In this document: positions 35,012 to 43,846 of the stretch, one piece after another
Layout: each line of letters begins with the position of its first letter
How positions within the stretch are numbered: position 1 is the stretch's first letter
From: Dyadobacter pollutisoli
GTDB taxonomy: Bacteria; Bacteroidota; Bacteroidia; Cytophagales; Spirosomataceae
Direction: 5' to 3'
Assembly: GCF_026625565.1 (NCBI RefSeq)
Contig: NZ_CP112998.1
Span: 4,156,501-4,220,500 of the forward strand
Length of the DNA: 64,000 nt
Position numbers and translations under genes: made by a program
Notes under the pieces: model-generated
Databases searched by the model: none
What the model was told of the DNA's origin: nothing
The model's input: only the letters and a program-made list of their open reading frames with translations

Positions 35012-37282
35012 ATGACTCACGTTCCACAGCTAATCATTGACCTTTCTTTAATACTCTCGATGGCGGGTATCATTACCCTCATTTTCAAGAAATTGAAACA
35101 GCCCATCGTGTTGGGATACATTTTGGCCGGATTACTTGTTGGACCTAATTTTCATTTGTTCCCCACCATTACCGACATCAAAACCATTGAGATATGGGCG
35201 GAGATAGGTGTTATTTTTCTGCTGTTTAACCTGGGTTTGGAGTTCAGTTTCAAAAAGCTGGTCAAAGTCGGAAACACTGCGGCCATTACCGGCCTTTTTG
35301 AAGTAAGTATGATGCTGATGACCGGTTTTATAACAGGCCAATTATTAGGGTGGAGCAAAACAGATAGTCTCTTTCTCGGAGGAATTATAGCCATTTCTTC
35401 AACTACAATCATTTTCCGTGCTTTCGACGAGTTGGGGATCAAAACCCAGAAATTCACACGGGTCGTCCTCGGCATTCTCGTCATAGAAGATCTGACGGCC
35501 GTTTTGTTAATGGTATTATTGTCGACATTGTCGATCAGCCAGCAGTTTGCGGGATTTGAACTCCTTCAATCTATTTTAAAACTCTTCTTTTTTCTTACAC
35601 TCTGGTTTTTGGGAGGCATTTTCGTCTTCCCGACATTGCTACGGCGCTACCGGAAGTTGATGAATGACGAAAGTGTATTAATCACATCCGTGGCGCTTTG
35701 CTTCGGAATGGTATTCTTTGTCACCAAGGCAGGATTTTCCGCGGCGCTGGGCGCATTTATTATGGGTTCGATATTGGCCGAAACAACACACGCTGAAAAG
35801 ATTGAGCATTTATTAAAACCGGTGAAAGACCTGTTCGGCGCCGTGTTCTTTATCTCAGTAGGGATGCTGATCAATCCCGGATTACTGCTGGAATACGCAG
35901 TTCCGACAGCGATTTTAGTACTTGTTGTGATTATTGGCAAAACCACTTTCGTGACGCTGGGAGCCGTTATTTCAGGCCAGCCATTAAGAAAATCTTTACA
36001 ATCGGGAATGAGCCTTTCGCAAATCGGCGAATTTTCTTTCATCATTGCCAATCTCGGTTTGTCATTAAAAGTGACCAGCGGGTTCCTCTATCCAATCGCC
36101 GTCGGTGTTTCCGTGATCACGACCTTTGCTACGCCCTATATGATGAAAGCCTCAGAACCGCTGTACGAATGGCTCGACAAGCGATTACCGGAGAAATGGC
36201 GACTCTACCTGAACCGGTACAGTACCAGTACGGAAACCATCGCACAAACCACTCACTGGAAGGAAATACTACAATCTTACGCGCAAACCGTCGTACTGAA
36301 CTCTGTGGTGGTGATTGGAATAATTCTGGCGGCGTCGCGTCAGTTAGCCGAACAGCTCCATACCCGCGTGCCGGAGACATTCATTACCAACTCGGTACTG
36401 TTTGGCATTACATTCCTACTGATTTCCCCTTTTCTGTGGGCGCTGATCTTCAAAAGGTCAAATCGCAAAGCTTATTCATTCATCTGGCTTAGCAGAAAAT
36501 ACAGTCGCGGGCCCTTGCTCCTACTGGAACTATCGCGGGTTTTGATCGCCATTTTGCTCATGGGTTTTCTGCTAAATTCCTTTTTCGCAACACCCACAGC
36601 CCTCAGTGTAGGCGGGGGAATAATGGTACTGGGATTTGCGATTTTTTATCAAAGGCTGCAACAGTTCTATAATCGCATTGAAGACAGGTTTTTACAAAAT
36701 CTCAATGCAAGACAACTGGAAGGCAGCGGCAAGTCTAAAAAGATATTACTACCCTGGGACGCACACTTTGCCTTCCTGGAAGTAAGTGCAGACTCTTCAC
36801 TAATCGGCAAGAGTTTGCAGGAGTTAAAAATCCGGGAGAACTTCGGTATCAATGTCGTACTGATCGAACGTGGCAGCAAAACCATTCACCTGCCCCGGCC
36901 GACGGAAGTGCTCTATCCCTGCGACCGCATTGAGGTAATCGGGACCGATGAACAGCTCGACATTTTTCGTGGGCACGTGGAGGTGAGTACCAACGGGGAC
37001 GTGTACATGGCGCACGAAGACAGCATTGTCCTCGAACGCGTGGAAGTTAGAAATGAATATAATATCCGAGGTAAAACGATCCGCAACAGCCAGATTCGTG
37101 AAAAAACACATGGTATGATCGTTGGCCTGGAACGCAATGGAGAGCGTATTCTGAACCCCGATTCGTCCATGATCATTGAAAATCAGGACGTGCTTTGGAT
37201 CGCGGGCGACCGTGACCTGATTAAGGAGTTTATGAGCAACAAAACCGCCAATAGTGACGAGGAAGTCCCGGTTGTTATTTGA
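35012..37282 (+). CDS. CPA2-family monovalent cation:proton antiporter with two C-terminal RCK_C-like domains
   Basis: The 756-residue protein begins with a Na+/H+-exchanger-type membrane domain (residues ~1-390) containing family motifs such as LKQPIVLGYILAGLLVGPNF and IEIWAEIGVIFLLFNLGLEF. A further hydrophobic stretch follows (~420-545). Two TrkA_C/RCK_C-like regulatory domains close it: one around LEVSADSSLIGKSLQELKIR and one around ERVEVRNEYNIRGKTIRNSQ. A nucleotide-binding TrkA_N domain, as in KefB/KefC, is absent. It probably exchanges K+ or Na+ for H+. The gene overlaps the convergent PLP-enzyme gene by eight bases. Confidence 0.92.
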   Translation: MTHVPQLIIDLSLILSMAGIITLIFKKLKQPIVLGYILAGLLVGPNFHLFPTITDIKTIEIWAEIGVIFLLFNLGLEFSFKKLVKVGNTAAITGLFEVSMMLMTGFITGQLLGWSKTDSLFLGGIIAISSTTIIFRAFDELGIKTQKFTRVVLGILVIEDLTAVLLMVLLSTLSISQQFAGFELLQSILKLFFFLTLWFLGGIFVFPTLLRRYRKLMNDESVLITSVALCFGMVFFVTKAGFSAALGAFIMGSILAETTHAEKIEHLLKPVKDLFGAVFFISVGMLINPGLLLEYAVPTAILVLVVIIGKTTFVTLGAVISGQPLRKSLQSGMSLSQIGEFSFIIANLGLSLKVTSGFLYPIAVGVSVITTFATPYMMKASEPLYEWLDKRLPEKWRLYLNRYSTSTETIAQTTHWKEILQSYAQTVVLNSVVVIGIILAASRQLAEQLHTRVPETFITNSVLFGITFLLISPFLWALIFKRSNRKAYSFIWLSRKYSRGPLLLLELSRVLIAILLMGFLLNSFFATPTALSVGGGIMVLGFAIFYQRLQQFYNRIEDRFLQNLNARQLEGSGKSKKILLPWDAHFAFLEVSADSSLIGKSLQELKIRENFGINVVLIERGSKTIHLPRPTEVLYPCDRIEVIGTDEQLDIFRGHVEVSTNGDVYMAHEDSIVLERVEVRNEYNIRGKTIRNSQIREKTHGMIVGLERNGERILNPDSSMIIENQDVLWIAGDRDLIKEFMSNKTANSDEEVPVVI

Positions 37283-38168
37283 GCAAGCCTTGCAAGCCAC
37301 CAGTATGCACAGCCACAATGGTTGAACCGGCTTCGAAATATCCTTTTTCAATCTGATCGAATAAGCCGTAGAACATTTTGGCGGTATAAACCTGTTCAAG
37401 CTGAATGTCAAAACGGTCTTTGAAGCTGTCCATGAAATCGGTTAGTTCGGTATTCCATTTCGCATAACCACCAAAATGATATTCCGTGAAAAGTTTCAGG
37501 TTACCTTTTTGTTCAGAATGGATCAAAAGATCCTGAATATCCGTTTCCAGGAATTCGCCACCCTTCAATGCAGAGAATGCGAGTACATTGGCGCCGGCGG
37601 AAAGTAGTCCGGCCGCAGTACCACCTGTGCCGGCAGCAACCGCAAAAAAATCCGGTGGCGATTCCAGCTGTTCGCCAGCTTCTGTAACCATTTCGGCAAC
37701 ACCCTTCAATCCAAGCTCTGAAGTACCACCTTCCGGGATAAGAAAAGGGTGTTCCAGCTTTTGCACGAGTTTATTTAAATACGACAACGAGTTTCTATGC
37801 TTATATTCTTCCCTGGAAACAAATTGCAGCTTCATATTTTGTTCTCTGCAAAACCGCAATGTCGGTGTGTCATTTTCAGCAAACTCCACTCCTCTTACCA
37901 CACCTATCGTCTCAAAACCCATCGCATTGCCCGCTGCCGCAGTAGCATACAAATGGTTGGAATAAGCCCCACCGAATGTGAGAATGGCCTTTTGCTCCGT
38001 CGCTTTTGCTTCCAGCAGATTGTATTTCAGCTTCCTCCATTTATTACCTGAAACAACGGGATGGATCAGGTCCTCCCTTTTAACATATACACTGACTTGC
38101 GCCTTTTCAAAGATTGGATCGGAAAGTTTCTGTAAAGGGGTGGGTAAGGAAGGATGAAGGAAATCCAT
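37275..38168 (-). CDS. ACC deaminase / D-cysteine desulfhydrase family PLP enzyme
   Basis: From ATG 38168 (MDFLHPSLPTPLQKL) the protein has 297 residues; the 19-residue longer frame is low-complexity leader. It is a tryptophan-synthase-beta-fold enzyme with the PLP lysine K43 in VVSGNKWRKLKYN, LTFGGAYSNHLYATAAAGNA, LIPEGGTSELGLKGVAEMV and the phosphate loop VAAGTGGTAAGLLSAG. The family includes ACC deaminase and D-cysteine desulfhydrase, which cannot be told apart reliably by eye; desulfhydrase is more common outside plant-associated proteobacteria. Its end overlaps the antiporter gene end by eight bases. Confidence 0.9.
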   Translation of the reverse strand: MDFLHPSLPTPLQKLSDPIFEKAQVSVYVKREDLIHPVVSGNKWRKLKYNLLEAKATEQKAILTFGGAYSNHLYATAAAGNAMGFETIGVVRGVEFAENDTPTLRFCREQNMKLQFVSREEYKHRNSLSYLNKLVQKLEHPFLIPEGGTSELGLKGVAEMVTEAGEQLESPPDFFAVAAGTGGTAAGLLSAGANVLAFSALKGGEFLETDIQDLLIHSEQKGNLKLFTEYHFGGYAKWNTELTDFMDSFKDRFDIQLEQVYTAKMFYGLFDQIEKGYFEAGSTIVAVHTGGLQGLLK

Positions 38169-38202
38169 CAATTTTAATAATTTTGCTCTTAGTAAATACA
38201 GA

Positions 38203-39240
38203 ATGGAAATGTCCGAAGATAACATTGAAATTACCTCCGAAGAGGATGATTTATTTGAACATTATCGAATCGTTGCCGATAAGGGTCAGGGCCTGGTCAG
38301 GTTGGACAAATATCTGAACCTTCATGTGGCCAATGCTTCCCGGACAAAAATACAAAACGGAATTGAAGCAGAAGCCGTAAAAGTAAATGGGCTTCCTACA
38401 AAAGCCAGTTACAAGGTTAAGCCGCTGGATGTGATTACACTCTCCCTCCCGGAACCTCCGCGTGACACCGAAATAATTCCCGAAAATATCCCGCTGGAGA
38501 TCGTTTACGAAGACGAAGTATTGTTGATCGTAAACAAGCCTACCGGAATGGTCGTACATCCTGCATTTGGAAACTGGACCGGCACATTGATCAATGCACT
38601 GGTGTACCATTTCCAGCAGCTTCCCACTGGCAGAAACGGTGAAGGAAGGCCAGGTCTCGTTCACCGGATCGACAAGGATACTTCTGGCCTGCTGGTGATC
38701 GCCAAGACTGAATTTGCTATGTCGTTTCTTGCCAAACAGTTTTCCGATCACACCATCGAGAGAACGTACAATGCATTGATCTGGGGAGAACCGAAAGAGG
38801 AGAAAGGTACCATTACCGGGAATGTCGGACGGAGCGTCCGCGACCGGCGTGTGATGGACGTTTTCCCGGACGGAAGCCAGGGAAAACATGCTGTCACGCA
38901 TTATGAAGTCATCAAGCCGCTGCGTTATGTTTCTTTGGTCAAATGCAATCTCGAAACCGGGCGTACGCATCAGATACGCGCGCACATGAAACATATCGGG
39001 CATCCGATCTTCAATGATACTACTTATGGCGGTGATAAAATCCTGAGGGGAGTATCCAACGGAAGCTATAAAGCAATGGTCGAAAACTGTTTCAGTATGT
39101 TGCCTGGACAGGCATTACACGCCAAATCACTCGGCTTTACACACCCTACAACCAGGCAATGGATCCAGTTTGACACCGATTTACCTGAAAATTTTCGAGC
39201 GATTATAGAAAAGTGGGAAAACTATGTAAACTATCAGTAG
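38203..39240 (+). CDS. rluD: RluA-family 23S rRNA pseudouridine synthase (RluD-like)
   Basis: The 345-residue protein has an N-terminal S4 RNA-binding domain (LVRLDKYLNLHVANASRTKI, VNGLPTKASYKVKPLDVI). The catalytic domain carries LLIVNKPTGMVVHPAFGN and the RluA signature GLVHRIDKDTSGLLVIAKT with the essential aspartate in HRIDKDT. ETGRTHQIRAHMKHIGHPI is the other conserved block. RluD-type enzymes modify helix 69 of 23S rRNA; RluC or RluA specificity is not excluded. It begins 34 bases from the divergent PLP-enzyme start. Confidence 0.92.
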   Translation: MEMSEDNIEITSEEDDLFEHYRIVADKGQGLVRLDKYLNLHVANASRTKIQNGIEAEAVKVNGLPTKASYKVKPLDVITLSLPEPPRDTEIIPENIPLEIVYEDEVLLIVNKPTGMVVHPAFGNWTGTLINALVYHFQQLPTGRNGEGRPGLVHRIDKDTSGLLVIAKTEFAMSFLAKQFSDHTIERTYNALIWGEPKEEKGTITGNVGRSVRDRRVMDVFPDGSQGKHAVTHYEVIKPLRYVSLVKCNLETGRTHQIRAHMKHIGHPIFNDTTYGGDKILRGVSNGSYKAMVENCFSMLPGQALHAKSLGFTHPTTRQWIQFDTDLPENFRAIIEKWENYVNYQ

Positions 39241-39254
39241 GAAATAGTATATTT

Positions 39255-39262
39255 TAAGTTTG
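39255..39262 (+). promoter_or_regulatory. Possible -7 element of the small GNAT gene
   Basis: TAAGTTTG matches TAnnTTTG, 29 bases before the ATG at 39292 and 14 bases after the rluD-like stop. No -33 TTTG at normal spacing. Confidence 0.35.
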
Positions 39263-39291
39263 TTAGTACTTTAAAGATAAAATTAGAATTT

Positions 39292-39735
39292 ATGACAGTC
39301 TCAACCCGGCAAGGAACAATAGAAGACATACCTGCCATTTTTGAATTGGTAAAAGAGTTGGCGATTTATGAAAGAGCTTTAAATCAGGTCACGAACAATG
39401 TCGAAAAAATGACCCGTGATTATAATGAAAAGCTATACGATTTCTTTGTCGCCGAGTCCGATTCAAAGATCATTGGTCTGTCCCTTTATTATTACCGGTA
39501 TTCGACCTGGAAGGGCAAGAGATTGTACATGGAAGACATTATTGTAACAGAATCAATGCGGGGTAATGGCATTGGGAAGATCCTGTTTGACGCCACAGTA
39601 GCAGCTGCCAAACAAACCGGATGTACAGGTATGCTCTGGCAGGTACTGGATTGGAATACATCAGCGGTAGGCTTTTACCGTAAATACGGCACTAATTTCG
39701 ATAATGAATGGATTAACTGCAGCCTGGACTTTTAA
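39292..39735 (+). CDS. GNAT family N-acetyltransferase (diamine acetyltransferase-like)
   Basis: The 147-residue protein is a single GNAT domain: RQGTIEDIPAIFELVKELAI at the start, the A motif VTESMRGNGIGKILFDATVA with the Q/R-x-x-G-x-G/A loop (MRGNGIG), and the ending VLDWNTSAVGFYRKYGTNFD. The LYMEDIIV strand just before the A motif and the overall length resemble spermidine/spermine or thialysine acetyltransferases. The substrate is not certain. It is convergent with trmD, with which it overlaps by four bases. Confidence 0.9.
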   Translation: MTVSTRQGTIEDIPAIFELVKELAIYERALNQVTNNVEKMTRDYNEKLYDFFVAESDSKIIGLSLYYYRYSTWKGKRLYMEDIIVTESMRGNGIGKILFDATVAAAKQTGCTGMLWQVLDWNTSAVGFYRKYGTNFDNEWINCSLDF

Positions 39736-40406
39736 GATAGCAAATCGGGCCTTCTTTCCCGTGTTCTTTTCAGAGACTGTTCATATCGCCACTCTTCGAT
39801 TTTAGCTTCGTGCCCCGACATGAGGATGTCAGGCACCTTGCTTCCTTCATAATCCGCAGGCCTGGTATATACCGGCGGTGCGAGCAGGTTGTCCTGAAAT
39901 GAATCGGTTAATGCAGATGTTTCGTCATTGAGCACGCCCGGAAGTAGCCGTATAATAGCGTCTGAGAGAACAGCTGCAGCGAGCTCGCCACCTGACAATA
40001 CATAATCGCCTATGCTCACTTCCTTGGTAACAAAAAGGTCTCTCACACGCTGGTCCACTCCTTTGTAATGCCCGCAGAGCATGATCAGATTACCTTTTAA
40101 TGATAACTGATTTACCATTCTTTGCTGCATGAGCTCACCGTCAGGCGTGAGGTATATAACCTCGTCGTAGTGCCTTTCAGCTTGTAATTTTCTGATACAG
40201 CCAGCGATCGGTTCTATTTGCAGTACCATTCCCGCACCTCCGCCGAACGCGTAGTCATCAATGGTACGATGCTTGTTAGTGGAGTAGTCGCGGATATCGT
40301 GTACTACCACTTCCACATAACCTCCCTGCTGCGCACGTTTCAGGATTGAATGTGCAAAGAAGCTATCCAGCAGGTTAGGAACGCAGGTTAAAATATCAAT
40401 CCGCAT
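39732..40406 (-). CDS. trmD: tRNA (guanine-N1)-methyltransferase
   Basis: The 224-residue SPOUT enzyme methylates G37 of tRNAs using S-adenosylmethionine. It begins MRIDILTCVPNLLDSFFAHS and has the characteristic HRTIDDYAFGGGAGMVLQIE, MLCGHYKGVDQRV and the knot region EVSIGDYVLSGGELAAAVLS. The gene overlaps the 3' end of rimM by 11 bases, as in the conserved rpsP-rimM-trmD order, but the usual rplS does not follow. Confidence 0.97.
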   Translation of the reverse strand: MRIDILTCVPNLLDSFFAHSILKRAQQGGYVEVVVHDIRDYSTNKHRTIDDYAFGGGAGMVLQIEPIAGCIRKLQAERHYDEVIYLTPDGELMQQRMVNQLSLKGNLIMLCGHYKGVDQRVRDLFVTKEVSIGDYVLSGGELAAAVLSDAIIRLLPGVLNDETSALTDSFQDNLLAPPVYTRPADYEGSKVPDILMSGHEAKIEEWRYEQSLKRTRERRPDLLS

Positions 40407-40962
40407 CGTCAGGAATGTTTTCAGCGTCAGAGGTATTATCGAGATATACTTCCAGCAGGCCTTCCGGTAAATTAACCAGCAGTTGCTTTTGTTCCTTATC
40501 AGCTTTTAAAACAATGTCTTCCGCGGTAGGGATCAGAATTTCTGCACCCTGATAATCCATTGCTATCAGATCCTGTCCGTTAAGAGAGTACACCTCCCGA
40601 ACAATCCCTAATTCACCTTGATTTTGATCAATTACTTTGAAACCTTTGATCTCGTGGTAGTAAAACTCCTCCTCGCCTAGCTCCTCCAATTCGTCCAATG
40701 ACAGGTAAAGCGAGCTACCGACAAGTGCCTGCGCCTTTTCAATGGTATTAACATCCTCAAAGCTAACAATAGCGTTGCCCTGTTTCTGAATATTAAAATT
40801 GTCGATAAAATAAGGAACCAGTTCGCCTTTGATTTCCACATATACCGAATCCAGTTCTTCATAATCCTCCGGATAGTCTACATCCATGAAAATTACGACA
40901 TTGCCGGTGGTCCCGTGCGTGCGAACAATATAGCCCAGTAAGTAACAGTTATCCTGTGTCAC
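40396..40962 (-). CDS. rimM: Ribosome maturation factor RimM
   Basis: The 188-residue protein has the RimM layout: an N-terminal barrel (YLLGYIVRTHGTTGNVVIFM), a middle linker, and the C-terminal PRC-barrel domain (EEFYYHEIKGFKVIDQNQGE, then IAMDYQGAEILIPTAEDIVL). It helps assemble the 30S head near S19. It ends with an acidic tail (SDAENIPDDAD) and overlaps trmD by 11 bases. The gap to rpsP is 90 bases. Confidence 0.96.
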   Translation of the reverse strand: MTQDNCYLLGYIVRTHGTTGNVVIFMDVDYPEDYEELDSVYVEIKGELVPYFIDNFNIQKQGNAIVSFEDVNTIEKAQALVGSSLYLSLDELEELGEEEFYYHEIKGFKVIDQNQGELGIVREVYSLNGQDLIAMDYQGAEILIPTAEDIVLKADKEQKQLLVNLPEGLLEVYLDNTSDAENIPDDAD

Positions 40963-41052
40963 CGTTAAGAAAAATATTTAGGATGAATATAAAACAGTAT
41001 GAGTCTGTACGGAAAACCGACAGACCCATAAAGAATGTATTTTGACTTGTAA

Positions 41053-41628
41053 TTATTCAGCTGACTCTTCTGCCGGTGCTTCTGCACCATCAGTAGTATC
41101 AACTGCATCAGATACTTCGTCTGTAACCTCTGCTTCTGCGGTTTCAGCAACAACAACTTCCTCAACAGGAGGTGCGTTCTTCTTAGCAATAGCTTCTGCA
41201 CGTGTCTGGTTAACTTTACGTTCAGCTTCCAGCTTAGCACTTCTCTCAGTTTCTTTCTTTTGAGACAATGAATCGGCAGCAGTAGCTTTACGATCTGTTT
41301 TAGATCCTTTCCACTCTTCAAAACGTGCATCAGCAACTTCCTGAGTAATTGCACCTTTGATTACGCCTACTTGCAAGTGTTTTTTCAACATTACACCTTC
41401 ATGTTGCAAAATAGAACGGGCTGTATCTGTTGGCTGAGCTCCTTTAAGCAACCAGTCAACTGCCTTATCCGATTCCAAAACGATGAAAGCAGGGTTGGTA
41501 CCTGGGTTGTAGATACCCAATTTTTCGATGAAGCGACCATCACGTGGTGCTCTGGCATCTGCGACTACGATATCATAAATCGCTTTCTTTTTGCGTCCAC
41601 GACGCGCTAACCTAATTTTAACTGCCAT
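41053..41628 (-). CDS. rpsP: 30S ribosomal protein S16 with long C-terminal tail
   Basis: The first ~85 residues are a normal S16 (MAVKIRLARRGRKKKAIYDI, DARAPRDGRFIEKLGIYNPG). The remaining ~100 residues are an extension, first charged (KETERSAKLEAERKVNQTRA) and then rich in Ala, Glu, Val and Thr (EVVVAETAEAEVTDEVSDAV). Ordinary S16 is about 80-90 residues; long tails are common in Bacteroidota. It is first in the rpsP-rimM-trmD operon. Confidence 0.97.
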   Translation of the reverse strand: MAVKIRLARRGRKKKAIYDIVVADARAPRDGRFIEKLGIYNPGTNPAFIVLESDKAVDWLLKGAQPTDTARSILQHEGVMLKKHLQVGVIKGAITQEVADARFEEWKGSKTDRKATAADSLSQKKETERSAKLEAERKVNQTRAEAIAKKNAPPVEEVVVAETAEAEVTDEVSDAVDTTDGAEAPAEESAE

Positions 41629-41720
41629 TATTGAATTTGTTATGTTGGGAACTCGTCCCTCGTTTAAACAGGGTGCAAAGGTAATTTAAATTCTCGGCTT
41701 TTAAATAGTATTGCACAAAA

Positions 41721-41749
41721 AAAGGGAAGGTAACGAGTACCTTCCCTTT
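41721..41749 (-). terminator. Intrinsic terminator after the OmpA-like gene
   Basis: Plus-strand AAAGGGAAGGTA (41721-41732) pairs with TACCTTCCCTTT (41738-41749) across a 5-base loop. On the minus strand the stem is followed by a run of seven or more T, so it ends the OmpA-like transcript, whose stop is at 41766. Confidence 0.9.
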
Positions 41750-41765
41750 CAATTTTCTGCAACTA

Positions 41766-43277
41766 CTAGCGGCGGAAACCAGCCGGGTAAGTAGAGCGGA
41801 TTGTGTTATTTGGAAGAATTTTGATCTCAACACGACGGTTAGACTGCAATCCTTCAACTGTTGTATTTTCTGCGATCGGGCGATACTCACCATAGTATTC
41901 TACAATGATACGGCTTGGATCAGTTAAGCCTCCACGTACCAGGAATCTCTTGGCGGCATCAACACGACGACGTGAAAGTGCAACGTTGTAGCTGTCAGAA
42001 GCACGGGCATCCGTGTGACCAACCAGAACGATGCGGCAGTTTGTACGCATGTTCAACAACTCAACCACTTTGCTTAATGTTTCTTTCGAAGGATTGCGGA
42101 TGATCGCTTTGTCAGTATCGAATTCGATGTTGCTGAATAAAGCTTCGCATTCGTCTTTCGGCAGGTTGTTTTTGATCGCGTCTCTGATAATTTTATCAAG
42201 ATCCATTGCAACACCACCACCTGAAACTACGCTTCCGATTGGTGTGTTAGGCTCTTTATCGAATAGATCCGCAACTCCGTCACCATCAGAATCCGTGTAA
42301 AGACGTGGGTCAACTGCTTTTGGCATGTTAGCTTTTGCGATTGAATCCGCATCATCCATAGTAGGATTGTAAGGAACAGGGATCAAAGCTTGTGGATTAG
42401 CCCAACGAAGGTGGTAACGTCCGCTTGCTGCATCGTACTTGCCTTTTTTAGCCATTACTGCGTTTTTACCCAATTTGTAGGTCAATGCAATTGTAGCCAT
42501 TCCGTAAGCATCATTGTTTGATTCTCCTTTTGCAAACGTCCAGATTCCTGCTTGAAGATCATAGTCGCTTAATCCACCAACTGTTGCATCCAATTTCTCA
42601 GTATTCACAAAGTTATGTGTGTAATCGATACCCAAGTCGAAACGTGGAGTCAACTCATAATGCACTGAAAGACCAGTCGGGATAACCCATTCACGTGTGT
42701 AAGTGGAACCGTTACGTTCCCATTTACCAGCAGTTTTCGAGCTGGCATCAGTGTTAGTAGAAAAATGTTTAAGCGGGCCGTTTTTGGTTACGTTGGTATA
42801 GTCAACATCTGTGTGATAGTAGATGATACCACCTCCCAAATGTGCGTCAACTTTCCATCTACGCATTTTTTTGTATCCAAAAAGGAGACGGTTAAGATTG
42901 GCTGTACCGTCCAAAGTCACCTGCACGAATGAAGGGCTGTTGAAGGTAGCATTGTAAGTATCGTTGGATATTGAACTGATATGTCCGTTTTTCGAGCCTT
43001 GAAGGCGACCATTGTACCCTACAATCTGAACGCCGAAAATAGGTGACAACTGCTTATTTACGGAAAGTCCCCATGCGCCGGTCAACTTCTCATTGTCTCC
43101 GCGTTTCCAGCCGCTGTACTGAGTCAAATCTCCGAAGAATTTGGTAATCCCGCCGTATCCTGTGATGGACCAGGTGTTCATTTTATTGGGTCCTTCATAC
43201 GTCCGGTTTTGAGCAAACGTATTCAAACTCAGTAGGGACAAACAAATTAAAGCAACGTAAAGATTCTTTTTCTTCAT
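41766..43277 (-). CDS. OmpA family outer-membrane protein with calcium-binding repeat and OmpA C-terminal domain
   Basis: Starting at 43277 (MKKKNLYVALICLSLLSLNT, a signal peptide) the product has 503 residues. An N-terminal beta-barrel region (~25-310; WSITGYGGITKFFGDLTQYS, LGGGIIYYHTDVDYTNV) is followed by a thrombospondin-type-3-like stretch YTDSDGDGVADLFDKEPNTP. The peptidoglycan-binding OmpA domain follows (CEALFSNIEFDTDKAIIRNP, VLVGHTDARASDSYNVALSR). The GTG-started longer form (43286) is less likely. It ties the outer membrane to the cell wall. Confidence 0.92.
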   Translation of the reverse strand: MKKKNLYVALICLSLLSLNTFAQNRTYEGPNKMNTWSITGYGGITKFFGDLTQYSGWKRGDNEKLTGAWGLSVNKQLSPIFGVQIVGYNGRLQGSKNGHISSISNDTYNATFNSPSFVQVTLDGTANLNRLLFGYKKMRRWKVDAHLGGGIIYYHTDVDYTNVTKNGPLKHFSTNTDASSKTAGKWERNGSTYTREWVIPTGLSVHYELTPRFDLGIDYTHNFVNTEKLDATVGGLSDYDLQAGIWTFAKGESNNDAYGMATIALTYKLGKNAVMAKKGKYDAASGRYHLRWANPQALIPVPYNPTMDDADSIAKANMPKAVDPRLYTDSDGDGVADLFDKEPNTPIGSVVSGGGVAMDLDKIIRDAIKNNLPKDECEALFSNIEFDTDKAIIRNPSKETLSKVVELLNMRTNCRIVLVGHTDARASDSYNVALSRRRVDAAKRFLVRGGLTDPSRIIVEYYGEYRPIAENTTVEGLQSNRRVEIKILPNNTIRSTYPAGFRR

Positions 43278-43335
43278 GGGAAACACCAGTTATGTGATTC
43301 AATATTCACTATTTAATTAACAAAAAATCAGAAAA

Positions 43336-43745
43336 AGGATAAGCCTGTAAGCCGGGTTCTGTTTCCTTCATTGAAACTCAATAAAAGACTCCTACCATTT
43401 ATCCAGGATTCCGGTCACCCGAAACCTCTAACGATCTACCCGTGTCATTGTTCCGAAGAACGGGGACGAGTAACCCCACTTAATAACACCTATTTGATCT
43501 TTCAGCCCGTAAGGTTTACCTTGCCTCACCGGTTGCCCGGGGAGCGGTGGGCTCTTACTCCACCATTTCACCCTTACCTTCACATATAAAAAACATGCCA
43601 AGGCGGTATCATTTCTGTGGCACTTGCTGTCAACCGGTCGTCTCCATCCGATTGCCTTCCCGTTAGGAAGTACGGCACTCTGTGCTGCCCGGACTTTCCT
43701 CCCCGGCCAAATACCGCGGCGGTAGGACAGCTTATTCCCTTCCTC
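43336..43745 (-). ncRNA. rnpB: RNase P RNA (bacterial class A)
   Basis: On the minus strand the RNA shows GAGGAAAGTCCGGGC near its 5' part (CR-I region, P4 start) and AGAACCCGGCTTACAGGC at the 3' end (CR-V region), the hallmark ends of rnpB. The outer ends can pair (GGAATAAGC-TGT with ACAGGCTTATCC) as helix P1. It is the catalytic RNA that matures tRNA 5' ends. Open frames overlapping it are spurious. A TAGCTTTG element at 43759-43752 places the start near 43745. Confidence 0.95.
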
Positions 43746-43751
43746 TGACCA

Positions 43752-43759
43752 CAAAGCTA
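43752..43759 (-). promoter_or_regulatory. -7 element of rnpB
   Basis: CAAAGCTA on the plus strand reads TAGCTTTG, an exact TAnnTTTG match on the minus strand, and predicts a start about seven bases downstream, near 43745, which agrees with the RNA 5' end deduced from helix P1. No clear -33 TTTG. Confidence 0.5.
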
Positions 43760-43846
43760 AGAAATACTTTCTTTCGATCAGCAGTCAATATACCACAAAA
43801 AGTAAAAAAATATGGTAACGACACAGATTATTGTGCAAATTTTCTT

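Noticed and set aside
43371..43754. Open frames on both strands over 43371-43589 and 43428-43754
   Set aside because: They lie within the RNase P RNA gene, whose conserved ends are clear; no coding signature.
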